DNA from: Dactylis glomerata
Taxonomy: Eukaryota; Streptophyta; Magnoliopsida; Poales; Poaceae
Length of the DNA stretch: 64,000 nt
Reading direction: 5' to 3'
Assembly: GCA_007115705.1 (NCBI GenBank)
Contig: QXEO01000876.1
Coordinates: forward strand, 827,017-891,016
This document shows, piece after piece, positions 24,610 to 37,703 of the stretch (positions are counted from its first letter, which is position 1; each line of letters opens with the position of its first letter). The position numbers were made by a program, and so were the translations under genes. Under the pieces are notes generated by a model. It had not been told where the DNA came from. It worked only from the letters and a program-made list of their open reading frames with translations, and did no database searches.

Positions 24610-25125
24610 TGTAGCCCTGGGTAGCCACTCAACATCGCCTCCATCATCAAACCAATCCACCCAGGTGTTTCATTAGGTTGAAGTTTAATTTTCATACCAA
24701 TTCCAAAACAAAGCATGGCATCATTTTCCATAGTAGTTTGCAATCCTAACAAGTGGGGTTTAAGGGATAGCTACACACTACTGGGAGCTAAGCATTTCAT
24801 AAAGTCCTTTGAAAATCTCATATCATGCATAGTACTGAAAACACTAATGCACATAATAAAGGATAGGTAGAAGCATGTGTGTCACTTGCCTTTTTGGAGT
24901 TCAAACCCTTTCACTTCTCTCAACAAGACACGTTCACTCCTTTCAATCTATAGCAATAGAAGTACACAACATAAACACACTGGTCCAAGACAAACAATAT
25001 CAAGCAATGCAAATAATTGAATTAGGTTGGTTCAACATTTTGAATTTCTTATGATTTTTGTGATGAGGGAGATATGTCATGAACCTTGGCTTACAAAATA
25101 TGGATTGAGAGTTTGGATGTAAAGG

Positions 25126-26762
25126 TGATGCGTGGTGAATGACCAGCCCGTTGGGAACCCCAAGAGGAAGGTGTGATGAGTATAGCAGCTAGTTTTCCCT
25201 CAGTTAAGAAACCAAGGTTTATCGTTCTTGGAGAGGAGAGACAAACGACTGAAGGTGATGCGGACTGGCTTAGTAACACTCCAACAAGGGAGCCATTTAA
25301 CGATTCTTGTTGACTCATCTTCGGCCAGAAGCAACATGGAACCTGCACACAACACAACCAAGTACTTCGTTCCCAACTTGTGATGAGGTTGTCAATCTCA
25401 CCGGTTTGCTTGAAACAAAGGTTATGAGCGTATCGAGTGGAAAACAGTAGAGTATGCGAGTAAAGTAAACAGTGCGAGTAAAGTAAACAGGTGATAGCAA
25501 TATGACGGAAATGGGACCGGGGTCCACAGTTCACTAGTGGTGTCTCTCCATAAGATAAATAACACATGCTGGGTAAACAAATTACAGTTGGGCAATTGAT
25601 AGAATAAAGATAAACGTGATATGTCAAGAAGATCACTATGAGATTCACTCTGGGCATTACAACAAAATACATAGACCGCCATCCAACTGCATCTATGACT
25701 AATAATCCACTCACGGGGATATCGTCCGAACACCCCATGAGTATTAAGTTGCGAACAACGGATAATTGCATTAAGCAAAGTGTGTAATGTAAACAAAGCA
25801 TATGCCCTTGAGCATATGAATGTTGTTTTCTCCCTAGTAGCAACAGCACATCTACAACCTTAGAGGTTTCTGTCACTCCCCTAGGTTAAATAGAGGCATG
25901 AACCCACTATCGAGCATAAATACCCCCTCTTGGAGTCACTAGCAACTACTCGGCCAAGATAGCTACTAACAACGGAGAGCATGCAAGATCATAAACAACA
26001 TAGAGATAACAAAAGATAATATTCAGTACAGCAACTCAATCATAAACACCAATATTCATCGGATCCCAACAAACCAAACATGTAGAATTACATAACAGTG
26101 ATCTCAATCATGTAGGACAGCTCATGAGATCTAAACATGAAGCACATGGTGGAGGAGACAACCATCTAGCTACTGCTATGGACCCATAGTCCAAGGTAGA
26201 CTACTCACTCATCGCTCCGGAGGCAAGCATGGCGATGAAGAAGACCTCCGATGGCGATTCCCCTCTCCGGCAGGATGCCGGGAAGAGCTTCTTGACCCTC
26301 CCGATCTTCGGGTCGACGGTGGCGGCGGATCGCGATGTGTTCTAGAAAAGTGATCGGGTACTTAGGTTTTTTCTGTCGGGGGGTCTTTATAGGCGAAGGG
26401 GCGATGTCAGAGGTGGCCCCAGGCCTCCTCACACCATGGCGGCACGGCCAGGGCCTAGGCCGCGCCAGCCTGGTGTGAGCCTGGCCTGTGGCCCCTCTCC
26501 TACTCCTCTTCGGATCTCTGGAAGCTCCCGGACAAAATAAGACTTCAGGAACTTGTTTCGTCCAATTCCGAGAATATTTCCTGTGTATCACTTCTGAAAC
26601 ACAAAAACAGCAGAAAACAGGGAACTGACACTGTGGCGACTCGTTAATAGGTTAGTTCCGGAAAATGCATAAAAGTGCCACGAAGTGTAACAAAACAGTA
26701 GGCAAATGGTGTAAAAATAAGCATGGAGCATCAAAAATTATAGATACGTTGGAGACGTATCA
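25126..26762 (-). repeat. 3' LTR of Athila-type element 2
   Basis: 1637 bp and the same length as its partner. It starts on the minus strand with TGATACGTCTCC right after the polypurine tract. Open frames inside it are LTR shadows. Confidence 0.88.
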
Positions 26763-26775
26763 AGCATCCCCAAGC
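26763..26775 (-). other. Polypurine tract of Athila-type element 2
   Basis: Minus strand GCTTGGGGATGCT lies directly before the 3' LTR start TGATACGTCTCC. The same tract stands beside the 3' LTR of element 1 (about 20793-20804). Confidence 0.75.
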
Positions 26776-29689
26776 TTAACTCCTGCTCGTCCTCGAGTAG
26801 GTAAGTGATAACAAAAGAATAATTTTTGAGGTGACATGCACCTACACAATCTTGATCATATATGTAAGCATTTGTGAGCTGGGATCATAAGAACTTAAAA
26901 CATGGGCATGAAGATATAATCTTGACAATAAGAACTTAGCAACCATGTTGTAAACATGCAAATGAACACAAACAAAAGATCATGAAAATGAAACAATGAA
27001 AGTCAAACGTGTGTTCAAATCATATGGAAAAACATACAAATGGTTTTCAGCTTGTCCTTCAAAGAGAGCAAAACATAAATGCATAGGACACCTTCAAGTT
27101 TAAGAGGGCGACTAGATACAAATAATTTGATAACAAGTGAAACCAACAATATGAATCAATCAATGAACTTTGGGACAATGCATATTACACTAAGAATGAC
27201 AACTATGCTCTCTTAATGGTGCATAAAGATAGAAGGTGGTGACTCAACATAAAAGTAAAACAAAGGCCCTTCGCAGAGGGAAGCAGTGATTGCAAGTTTT
27301 ATAACCTTCAAAAATTATGGTACTTACCGGCTTTGAGCTCTCATTGCCCCCATCACAAGCATCTTGAATGGTTAAAGTTAATGCGAGAACAATTATGATG
27401 CATATGCTTGACAAATCATAAGTTGAAAACCTCGTGCCCCGTGAATACGAGTACCCAAACCTCATGCTACTTTACTTAGAGTCCCAAGCAAGGCTCTTGT
27501 CATTGTAAGTATATGCATATCATTGAGAACCGCCAATGGGGTACCTCCGTGCCCGATGACATGGAACAAGCCCACACCAAAATGACAGGACAAGCAGACA
27601 ATGAACACCTCGACATCTCTTTTATTTGCCATTTGTTTAGCTTTTTATTGTGAGATGCATCGTCGAATGTTCACCATGGGTATGCTGCAAATTTCCACCA
27701 TGAATTATGCATGGCTTAGATTAGCGGCCCGGCGTTTCCCTAACACATATAGAAACTCCATGATCCCCACAAGATTCCCAATTCATTTCACACCGCGGGC
27801 ATCCATAAACAAAAGATCACGATATCAACTCAAATAAGAAGTGCAATGTTGAAAGCTTGCCCATGACTGCATGGCTGGGCTAGTCTCCAACTTACAACTT
27901 GCAAGCATAACAACTCAACATAAGAGACCACAATGTCAAATTTTTAAGAACAGGAAAAAGTAAAGTGTGCCTTCTGGTTCGTGAGAGCTTTACTGACCGA
28001 ATTTCGCATAACACTGGTAAGAGTTTAATTTGAAGAGAAAATAAAAGCAAGTCAAATTTACTTGGAATAGCAAATTGCTAGTAGGTATGTATGGTGGACA
28101 CTTTGGAAAACTTTGGCTTTTAGGAGTTGGATGCACGAGTAGAGCTCATACTCAGTACAAGGCGAGGGCTAGCAAAAGACTGGGAGCGACCAACTAAGAG
28201 AGCAATAATGGCCATAATCATGCAAAGCGACATTAAAAGAAGCATAAGATGGCATCAAAAGTCAAAAATTAAATGATCATAGAGGCTATTGGCGACTTTG
28301 TAAGAGTCTAACATGTGTGAGCATGCGCCAAGTCAACCCAAATAAAGCATCAAGGAGAAAACCAAAATAATGCTTCCATACAATAAAAACAACGCATGAT
28401 TTTTTCAAAGGCTCATTAAGCAATCTCAGTTATTTGAGACAAGTCATGCTACAGCAAAACCACTGAGCATACTATCAAAAATACATCAAGCATGACATGA
28501 AAAATCCTAAGCCGCAGTCTACACAAGCTCCTTCTTGTACCACTTTTTTGCATAAAGCTTTTTCTCTTTTCCAACACCATTTGAAATTTTTAAAGACACC
28601 TCTTTTGATGAAAACCAATAAATATCAGAGGCAAAAATACACCTTGATGAAAAGATATGACAAGGTCTGAACGCAAATCAAGGCGAAAACGAAAACCAAA
28701 AGCAGTAGCAGAAAAAGAAGAACACTCAATTTTTAATAAGAGTGAAAACTAGAGCGTTCTTGGCAAATGAAAAGCAAGGCAACTTCTCCAAAAGAAATTT
28801 GTTGGGGTCCAACCATTTATTGCAGCAAACAAGCAAACTAAACTAACTAAGAAAACTAAAACAACTGACGCTCCAAGAAAAACACATAGTGCATGAAGCA
28901 ATAAAAATATAGTGTTTTGAAAGGTGACCTGATTTTTGCCGATGAAGAAGGGGTGCCTCGGGGGCATCCCCAAGCTTTGACGCTTGTACTTCTTGGATAT
29001 TTCTTGGGGTGATGCATGGGCATCCCCAAGCTTGAGCTTTTGTCCATTCTTCAACTCATCTCATCATTCTCCAATCCCTACACTTGAAAACTTCCTTCAT
29101 ACAAAACTAAACACAATTCTATTAGCAACATTAGTGCAATCATAACATATAATCAACCTCTTTTTGCTTCAGGTTTCAACTCAAAACCACCACATATATA
29201 GTAAATACTACTGTGGCAACTTCTCCAAAAGTTCCATGATCAAAAGAACTCAAAAGAAAGCGATAAAGTGGCAAGCACAAATATTGGCAGAAATCTGTCA
29301 AAACTGAACAGATGACAAAGGTCGAATTTTTTAGGGGTTTTCTGTTGCTCAAATCAAAAAGTGTTAAACTAACAAAAGTTTGGATATAACCTGGGGCATA
29401 TTCACAAGAAATCGCAGGTCCAAAAGATATACAGAGAATTTATACGAATTTTTACGGTGCAGCACCGAAAACAGTTTCAGGACAGCAACATCCCCAAATC
29501 TTTACCTCACTCAAATTAGAGGCTTCTCTTGGCACAAAAACGAAATAAACAAGATAAGGAGCGGTCATTACAGTAGTAATGACTTCCAAGACTCAAATAA
29601 AAGAAAAAGTACTGCAAATAAAAACATTGGGTTATCTCCCAAGAGTGCTTTTCTTTAACGCCTTTGAGCTAGGCGCAGAAAATTGCGAA

Positions 29690-30385
29690 TCAAGTATTAT
29701 CAAGTGATGAAGCATCACTTACCTCAGTAAGCACTTTGGAATTTCCCGAAGATGATTCAACCTGCAAGTCACCCTTAGTGGAACTAAGAGTCTTACCAAT
29801 TTTAAGAACATGTTGAGATTTAAGCGCAGAAACCTTGGGAACATACATAAATTTTTGCTCTTTTCCAACAAACACTTTCTCTTTCTTAAATTTAAGAGAA
29901 GAGAAGATTAAACTAAGAGTTTCCATAGACTCCTCTAGTTTACCAATCCTTAAATTTTGATTATCAAGAGTAGTGCTAGCCTCTAAAACGGTAATTCTCT
30001 TACCATTATTTTCTATTAATTCACTAACTCGGCTAGCATTTTCTAGGATACTTGGCAAACTTTTCTCTAAAGAGTTGAGCCTTTCTACCACCTCCTCCAA
30101 GGTGGTCTCAATTTTAGCAACATGCATAGGTGGTATTCCCACTAAACTTTCAATTATAGTGCATGCTTCTCCAGCGGGAGTACCCAGAAAATTACCTCCT
30201 GTAAGAGTATCGAGAACATACCTATTCCAACTAGATATACCAACATAAAAATTTCTAAGGAGGATCGTGGTAGAGTGCTTTTTGGTACACCTATGATGAG
30301 CATTGTTAATACGATACCAAGCATCTTTTAAACTTTCTCCCCCTTGTTGCTTAAAACTACGAACTTCTACTTCAGGATTACTCAT
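29690..30385 (-). CDS. Athila-type Gag-like protein, partial
   Basis: About 231 residues from the ATG at 30385 (an open extension reaches 30409). The N-terminal part, with GESLKDAWYRINNAHHRC and NFYVGISSWNRYVLDTLTGG, is the capsid-like region seen in Athila Gag. It is followed by a predicted coiled coil of spaced Leu/Val/Ile (about residues 85-150: VERLNSLEKSLPSILENASR and onward). The C-terminal part is low in known motifs. No CCHC knuckle or protease follows, because the frame ends at the shared 3' tail at 29690. It lies about 170 bp downstream of the PBS, the right place for a retrotransposon gag start. It may be expressed from the adjacent 5' LTR, but particle formation is unproven. Confidence 0.7.
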   Translation of the reverse strand: MSNPEVEVRSFKQQGGESLKDAWYRINNAHHRCTKKHSTTILLRNFYVGISSWNRYVLDTLTGGNFLGTPAGEACTIIESLVGIPPMHVAKIETTLEEVVERLNSLEKSLPSILENASRVSELIENNGKRITVLEASTTLDNQNLRIGKLEESMETLSLIFSSLKFKKEKVFVGKEQKFMYVPKVSALKSQHVLKIGKTLSSTKGDLQVESSSGNSKVLTEVSDASSLDNT

Positions 30386-30555
30386 TTTAACAAAACTAAA
30401 AGCAAACAAATAAAAAAACAGCTACCAAGGATTCTAATTTTTTTGGGTTTTTGATAAAAAATGATGCAAGTAAAATAAATAAAGTAAAGCAAAACAATAA
30501 AACAAAGTAAAGGATGTGCGTGCGAAAACTCCCCTCGTAGAAGTCTTCTACTTCC

Positions 30556-30573
30556 TCCCCGGCAACGGCGCCA
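30556..30573 (-). other. Primer-binding site of Athila-type element 2
   Basis: Minus strand TGGCGCCGTTGCCGGGGA, 11 nt inside the 5' LTR. It matches the Asp-tRNA 3' end type used by Athila elements, as I know the family. Confidence 0.85.
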
Positions 30574-30584
30574 GAAAATTAGCT

Positions 30585-32221
30585 TGATGCGTGGTGAATG
30601 ACCAGCCCGTTGGGAACCCCAAGAGGAAGGTGTGATGAGTATAGCAGCTAGTTTTCCCTCAGTTAAGAAACCAAGGTTTATCGTTCTTGGAGAGGAGAGA
30701 CAAACGACTGAAGGTGATGCGGACTGGCTTAGTAACACTCCAACAAGGGCGCCGTTTAACGATTCTTGTTGACTCGTCTTCGGCCAGAAGCAACGTGGAA
30801 CCTGAACACAACACAACCAAGTACTTCGTTCCCAACTTGCGATGAGGTTGTCAATCTCACCGGTTTGCTTGAAACAAAGGTTATGAGCGTATCGAGTGGA
30901 AAACAGTAGAGTATGCGAGTAAAGTAAACAGTTCGAGTAAAGTAAACATGTGATAGCAATATGACGGAAATAGGACTGGGGTCCACAGTTCACTAGTGGT
31001 GTCTCTCCATAAGATAAATAACACATGCTGGGTAAACAAATTACAGTTGGGCAATTGATAGAATAAAGATAAATGTGATATGTCAAGAAGATCACTATGA
31101 GATTCACTCTGGGCATTACAACAAAATACATAGACCGCCATCCAACTGCATCTATGACTAATAATCCACTCACGGGGATATCGTCCGAACACCCCATGAG
31201 CATTAAGTTGCGAACAACGGATAATTGCATTAAGCAAAGTGTGTAATGTAAACAAAGCATATGCCCTTGAGCATATGAATGTTGTTTTCTCCCTAGTAGC
31301 AACAGCACATGTACAACCTTAGAGGTTTCTGTCACTCCCCCAGGTTAAATAGAGGCATGAACCCACTATCGAGCATAAATACCCCCTCTTGGAGTCACTA
31401 GCAACTACTCGGCCAAGATAGCTACTAACAACGGAGAGCATGCAAGATCATAAACAACATAGAGATAACAAAAGATAATATTCAGTACAGCAACTCAATC
31501 ATAAACACCAATATTCATCGGATCCCAACAAACCAAACATGTAGAATTACATAACGGTGATCTCAATCATGTAGGGCAGCTCATGAGATCTAAACATGAA
31601 GCACATGGTGGAGGAGACAACCATCTAGCTACTGCTATGGACCCATAGTCCAAGGTAGACTACTCACTCATCGCTCCGAAGGCAAGCATGGCGATGAAGA
31701 AGACCTCCGGTGGCGATTCCCCTCTCCGGTAGGGTGCCGGGAAGAGCTTCTGGACCCTCCCGATCTTCGGGTCGATGGCGGCGGCGGATCGCGATGTGTT
31801 CTGGAAAAGTGATCGGGTACTTAGGTTTTTTCCGTCGGGGGGTCTTTATAGGCGAAGGGGCGATGTCAGAGGTGGCCCCAGGCCTCCTCACACCATGGCG
31901 GCGCGATCAGGGCCTGGGCCGCGCCAGCCTGGAGTGAGCCTGGCCTGTGGCCCCTCTCCTACTCCTCTTCGGATCTCTGGAAGCTCCCGGACAAAATAAG
32001 ACTTCAGGAACTTGTTTCGTCCAATTCCGAGAATATTTCCTGTGTATCACTTCTGAAACACAAAAACAGCAGAAAACAGGGAACTGGCACTGTGGCGACT
32101 CGTTAATAGGTTAGTTCCGGAAAATGCATAAAAGTGCCACGAAGTGTAACGAAACAGTAGGCAAATGGTGTAAAAACAAGCATGGAGCATCAAAAATTAT
32201 AGATACGTTGGAGACGTATCG
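30585..32221 (-). repeat. 5' LTR of Athila-type element 2
   Basis: 1637 bp, starting (minus) with a mutated first base and then GATACGTCTCCAACGTATC, and ending CACGCATCA. A minus-strand TATA-like CTATAAAGACC occurs near 31841-31852 in the GC-rich promoter-like stretch. Confidence 0.85.
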
Positions 32222-35200
32222 AAAGGTCAAGTGATTGGAAATGATTGATCCTCCAAGATTACAATGATATGGTGAAATTCTTATGCTTGGCATAAGCATG
32301 GTTAGAGTTTAGAGATGACTCATGTGAATTAGATTCACATAAGTACTGAATAGTGCAACTGAACACTTCTGAATAAAGTGTGACAACACTTACTCATAAT
32401 AGTATAGTTACACATAGGCTTGGGTATGAATAGGTAGTACATTGAATTACCCAAATTAACTCAACTGTAACTTGAATAGTTCAATATAAACCAATATGGT
32501 CAGGTTGGCATGGGGTTGTATGTGTATGAATGTTATTTAGAATGTTGGTATTTTCTTGGTCATAAGATTTTCTTGGACTAGAGGGTTAACTGGGACAAGG
32601 GTTTGATTCTCAAGATTGGGTCATGTTAATGTTTAAATTCCTCTTTGGAGAATTTAAACTAGACTTGGTTTATAGTTTCAATAATGGTATCTGATTTAAA
32701 TGGTTAGGATATGTGTGACATGGGGTAGAATGTGTCACTTCAATGGCAAAGGAGAACTTAATTATGATATACCAATATTTACTCAAATTACTCAGGTGTA
32801 ATTTGAATACTATGAACTAGGCCCACAAGGATATGATTGACATGATATTGGGTGATGATCAAGATGAACCATGATAGGGTTTGATAGGTATGTTCATATG
32901 ATTCACTTTTGTAAAAGGAATCATATCGAAAAGAATTATAGAATTAATTCTATAATGAAAATACTCAAATTCTCATAATTGAATTTGAATATTTGCATGG
33001 TGATTCAAATATTTTGGATAGTGATGTTACTGGATAGAGGACAGTAACATAAAGCTACTGCAAGTGGTTTCACTCAAAAATCATTTTAGAATTCAAATGG
33101 TGGTCAAAATAGTGATTTGGTTAAATTTAACAGTAGCAAGTGTGTGCACGTTTCAAATTTGAAAACTTCTGGTTCCAGAGTGTTCTACATGTTCTGAGCA
33201 ATCCAGAGACTACAAAATCGTAGAAATTGGATGTACAGAACATTTTCTATGATTTATTTGGTGTAAATAGGCACTTTTTGCCATTTGAAATACGTTTCAA
33301 AACTTTGTACAGTAACACCAATATATTACTGAATGATTGGGTTCTACACAATGCACGGATTCCAGGCATATCAAATTTGCAAAATTTGGCCAAGTGGATT
33401 ATTTTCTATTGAATTTACAAGATCTGTACAGAAACAGAGATTTGAATTTGAATTTGAAAAATCATGATTTGGATCGGGTTTGACTAGGGCTGACTGGCTT
33501 CTACGTGGCACGACGTTAGTGGCTGATACCGATTCGGTATTAGGTCTAACACTGGCCGTCGGATCAGCATAACACGGACGGCTCAGATCGAGCTTGACCA
33601 GAGACTCACCGGGTACTTGACCAGGGGTCGTCGGCGACGAGAAATGCGGTGGCGGCGGCTCTGTTGTCAGCGGCGGGGTGGCTACCATGGTCTTGGAGGT
33701 CCAGAAGGATGCGGACGGGCTGAGGCAGAGCTCGGAGGGCGCGTGTGTTTGAACGGAGGGTCTCGACGTGGTCACCCGTGGCTTCTGCAGGCGGACGGAG
33801 GAGCTCCGACGATGGTTGCTCAGAAGAACGCTCAGAGCTGACCGCTACTACACAAATCGGGCAAGGGGGTGCATCAGAGGGTGCAGAAAAAAGAGAGAAA
33901 TGGTTAGAGAGAGGAATGGCGGCCTGGGTCTCTCGGTACCTGGCAAAAATCATTGCAGGCATCTGGATGGGAGGTGGAGCTCCGGCGAGAAATCCGGGGA
34001 GCCTAGAGGCGTCTAAGCTATGGGGGTCTGAGGGGAACTGACGAGGGGGAGTTGGAGAGGAGAGGGGAGTGGCGCGGGGATTAATAGGGGAGCGGGAGTG
34101 CCGCGGATTTATGGGCGGCATCAACGAAGGTAACGGCTGTGTTGATGGCGAGAGGAGGGAGACGACGTGGGGGTCCCACACGTCAGAGAGCAAAAAAAGG
34201 AGGGGAGAGGTGCTGCGCGCTGCTGGGCCTGCTTGGCGGTCTGGCTGGGCCGCGCGCTCGGGCTGGTTTTGGCCCCGTTTCATTGTTTTTTTACTCTTCT
34301 TTCCTTTATTCTTTTATGTTTCTGTTTTCTTTCAAAACTTTTGCAAAAGAGCTCAAAATTGATTCAAATCAATTTGTAAATCTTCCTAAAATTGTTCACA
34401 ATATTTTGAACAGTATGATACTATCTTTGAATTCCAAAAATAAAATTTGACTATGATATATGCTTTTGCCCCATAGGGGTTTCTTTGCATATCTTCATAA
34501 TTAGGAAATAGGGTTTAAAATAATTCCTTAAAATCAGGGATAATACTTTATAAAATAATATTTTGAAATTCATTTTCAAACACATTGTAAGTAATGCAAA
34601 CTTTATTTAACACAAACCATTTTGTAAGATATTTCCTTTGCAGAAAAGCTTGCATGGGTTTGAACAAATACAACATAACATTCTGAAATTCTATTTTCTC
34701 AAAAGAGTCCTTCAAGGATTGATAGAAAATTTGAAATGGTTCTTCTAACTGACATTTGAATTGGGAATTTTTTTATAAGAAACTATCTTATAAATCGGAA
34801 ACCTTGGTGGTAAAATAGTTTGATTTGAAAGTTTAAGAAAAACTTTAGGGAAAGGCATTTAGTTAAACTCAAAAAGTTTTAATTTCCTATGAAACTTAAA
34901 TCAATACAAACAAAACAATTTTTTTTTTCCAAATTTTGATAAAAACTTGGGATGTTACAGATCTTGATCATGATAGGCAGCTCACAAGATCTAGACATCA
35001 GGCGCATGGAGGAGAAGACAACCATCTAGCTACTGCTATGGACCCATGGTCCTGTGGTGGACTACTGATGACCCACAAGTATAGAGGGTGTATCGTAGTA
35101 CTTTCAATAAATAAAAGTGTCGAACCCAACGAGGAGCAGAAGGTATTGACAAGTGGTTTTGATCAAGGATTCACTGTAAATACTAGCAAACGGGTTTTCA

Positions 35201-35986
35201 GGGGTATTTGATAATGCAAGTAAATAAAGTACGAGTAAATAAAAGACAATAATAGTAATTGCTGCAAGTGGCCCAATCCTTTCTTGAGCAAAGGACAAGC
35301 CGGTTGTGTAACTTATGATTACCAAATGCTCCTGAGGACACACGAGAGTTCCTGTCGAAAGCTTTTGCTTCATGCTGCTAAGTAATCTTTATTGGTTTGA
35401 TAAGTGTTATGGGGGTGAACATGTGCTAGCGTACTACCCTTACTATACACACTTTTGATTATACCCCCCTGCAAGCATCCACAAATACAAGAAAGTAATT
35501 AAGATAAATCTAACCACAGCCTTAAACTCTGAGATCCTACGCTCCCTAGTGCAATTCCTAACGGGGTTTAGGTTTCTGTCGCTCCGGCAACCCCACAATT
35601 AGTAGCCAAATACACAATACATTCCACTAGGCCCATAAATGGTGAAGTATCATGTAGTCGACGTTCACATGACACCACTAGTAGACTAGCACCACAACAT
35701 ATAAATATCAAACCATTAAATATTACTCAACATAGTTTCACTACTAACATCTCAACTTCTCCCATGTCCTCAAGAACTAAACAAACTACTCGCAAGACAT
35801 CATATGGATCATGACCAGAGGTGTAATAATGGTAAATAACAATCTAAACATAAACCTTAATTCAATGGTTCCACTCAATAGCATCAACTACAAAGGTAAT
35901 TAACACCGGGAAAGTTTTCCCTAAGAATTTGACAAGATTCAACCCAAGATGTTACAGCGGGATGGCATGGTGATGGTAAATATGAA

Positions 35987-36017
<31 letters not shown>

Positions 36018-36105
36018 ATGATGATCCCGATGAAGTCCAGCGCGATGATGATGACGATGGCGACGATCTCCCCTCTCTGGGAAGGAATTTCTCTGGCAGA
36101 TTTCT

Positions 36106-36681
36106 ATGTGTCAATAAACAAAATACGGACAAGAAGCATCACATTTGCCAAGGCACACGTTATAATAGACAGCAACTTCCCTTCATATAATATAGACTTG
36201 CAATAAGCAAAAGAGAATCACAAATAAAGATGCACAAGGTAAATCATGATTGGTGATGGCAAACCTTTGCTCTTGGTCAGAGAACAATGAACAAACTATA
36301 CTTATTTTTGCATGGAGCCTTTTATAACAGAGCTAATATAGCAAAAACCATATGCTCAATGAAACAAACTCTTTACAATCATAGAAAGCTTTCAAAGATA
36401 TATTCCTTCAAATAAAAGCATCATACTAAACAAAGGAAGATAGTAAACATGATTGAACAGATCAACATATGGATGAATGAAACATAACAACTCAAATGCT
36501 TGCTTGAGATAGAAGGGAATAGTTTGACTCAATATAAAAGTAAAAGATAGGCCCTTCGCAGAGGGAAGTAGAGATTAAACATGTGCTAGAGCTTTTCATT
36601 TGTAAAACAGAGGTAAAAATTGTTTTGAGAGGTGGTTGCTTTTGTCAACGACTAGCAACGGAGTTCTTGATATCTTCCATA
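36106..36681 (-). other. Non-coding 3' internal region of Athila-type element 3
   Basis: It shares the CCTTCGCAGAGGGAAG segment with the pre-PPT regions of elements 1 and 2. No gene; the PPT itself is missing because of the deletion at about 36105. Confidence 0.5.
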
Positions 36682-37703
36682 CTAAACAAGTGAGAGCGGT
36701 TCCGAGATGTTGATTAATTGGCACAATTGTGCTCTTTTATAGTTTGGCACTCCTCCCCACTTTTCCTTTCTCAAACCATGGCTAACCGATTCCATTGGGT
36801 GCCTACCAACTTTCACATACCATGGAGGAGTGCCTTTTTCTTTACTTTTTTTTCTCCTTTTTAGGTTACAATGGTCTGACCAGCTCCCTTGCAAAATTAA
36901 TGATGAGTAGATGAAGCATGCAAGTCGAGGGGTACTCAATTTAATATGGAAGATAACAAAGGCCTTAAAGCAGTTGGCTAGTATTTGAGAATCAAGACCA
37001 TAAACAGCACTAATATTATGAAAGTCACCAGTTCCCATAAAAAATTTAATGCATTCATAATCATAATTTATACCTAACTTTCTTCCTTTGTCGTTCTCCC
37101 ATCCTTCAGTATTTTCCTGAATATGGTCAAGAAGATCCCATTTAGCTTCTTCTTTCATATGTGTAAATGATCCAGAACAAGAAGCATCCAATAAATATCC
37201 TTATCATGAAGAGAAAGCCTTGCATAGAAGTTATTAATAATAATATTACTGAGGAGCTCATGAATGAGACATTTGAGCATTAGTGACTTCAATCTCCCCC
37301 ACGCTTGGGCAGTACTCTCTCCATCATCTTTATGAATCTCACTAGAAGGATAGAATTTAGAATAAAAGAGAGGTACAATTTCCTCCCATCCAATGGATCG
37401 GCCATTCTTCAGCAGTTTATACCATTCCTCAGCTCTGCCCTTTAGTGATAAAGAGAATAGCTTCCTCTTAACTTGGCTCGATGAAATACCTGCACACTTG
37501 AACAACTCGCATAATTCATATATAAAGAGCAAATGGTCACCAGGATGGACAGTTCCATCTCCTGAATAGCAGTTATTCATAACACGCTCAACAATTTTTA
37601 TAGGTATTTTAAAAGGATCCAATTGAGCAGGCGGTGGTTCATCTACTACCGTAACAGTGGCAGTAGTATTCCCAAATAGGGAACCAAATGGAGACTTCTC
37701 CAT
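36682..37703 (-). pseudogene. Athila-type gag, frameshifted and truncated
   Basis: The start MEKSPFGSLFGN at 37703 follows the deletion junction by about 40 bp. The capsid-type Retrotrans_gag region is clear: LSLKGRAEEWYKLL, then WEEIVPLFYSKFYPSSEIHKD and AQAWGRLKSLMLKC. Near 37190 the frame shifts by one: the family words DASCSGSFT and DLLDHIQENTEGWENDKGR continue in another frame (37191-36682). After YGLDSQ (about 36985) the sequence jumps, by deletion, into downstream non-coding DNA. Gag would form the particle, but this copy cannot make a whole one. It has lost the PBS and most of its 5' LTR, so it also could not be reverse transcribed. Confidence 0.82.

Larger units (their letters stand above)
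25126..32221 (-). mobile_element. Athila-type element 2, non-autonomous, both LTRs intact (7.1 kb)
   Basis: The exact TSD is AAAGG (25121-25125 and 32222-32226). The LTRs are 25126-26762 and 30585-32221, both 1637 bp, with roughly 30-35 differences by eye (about 2%). The outermost base of the right LTR is G where the family has A. PBS and PPT are in place. The interior (26763-30584) codes only for a gag-like segment, followed by about 2.9 kb of non-coding 3' region. There is no protease, RT, RNase H or integrase, so it must have been mobilised in trans by an autonomous relative. Confidence 0.92.
18123..34959 (-). mobile_element. Solo long Ty3-type LTR (family A), holding two insertions
   Basis: It is bounded by TGTAACGCCCC on the left and GGGATGTTACA on the right, with an exact GATCT duplication outside (18118-18122 and 34960-34964). 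With the elements 19161-24609 and 25126-32221 removed, about 4.28 kb remains with no internal domain, so this is a single LTR left by LTR-LTR recombination. On the minus strand it starts TGTAACATCCC, a start I associate with chromovirus-type LTRs; that lineage call is tentative. The GC-rich 33600-34260 resembles the promoter region at 2460-3110. Confidence 0.85.
17100..35065 (-). mobile_element. Truncated Athila-type LTR plus PBS (split)
   Basis: 17149-18122 and 34965-35065 join into one Athila-type LTR when the solo LTR is removed. They read through in line with the same segment of the element at 19161 (about 20080-20233). The LTR end (TG at 17149) faces left and is followed by a primer-binding site, so the element is in minus orientation. 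Its interior is lost within about 25-50 bp of the PBS, and its U3 side is lost at 35065 where the next element begins. Only a remnant survives. Confidence 0.72.

Noticed and set aside
33606..34283. 225-codon frame and overlapping GC-rich frames
   Set aside because: They lie in the GC-rich promoter block of the solo long LTR, with open frames on both strands and no domain.
18123..34959. Reading 18123-34959 as a full-length element with two LTRs
   Set aside because: After removing the two insertions only one continuous LTR-like sequence remains, with one start, one end and one TSD pair. No internal domain or second LTR is seen.
35985..36065. GATGAT-rich stretch as a possible coding repeat
   Set aside because: It is a microsatellite inside an Athila-type LTR, present in altered form in the partner LTR near 38220-38310.
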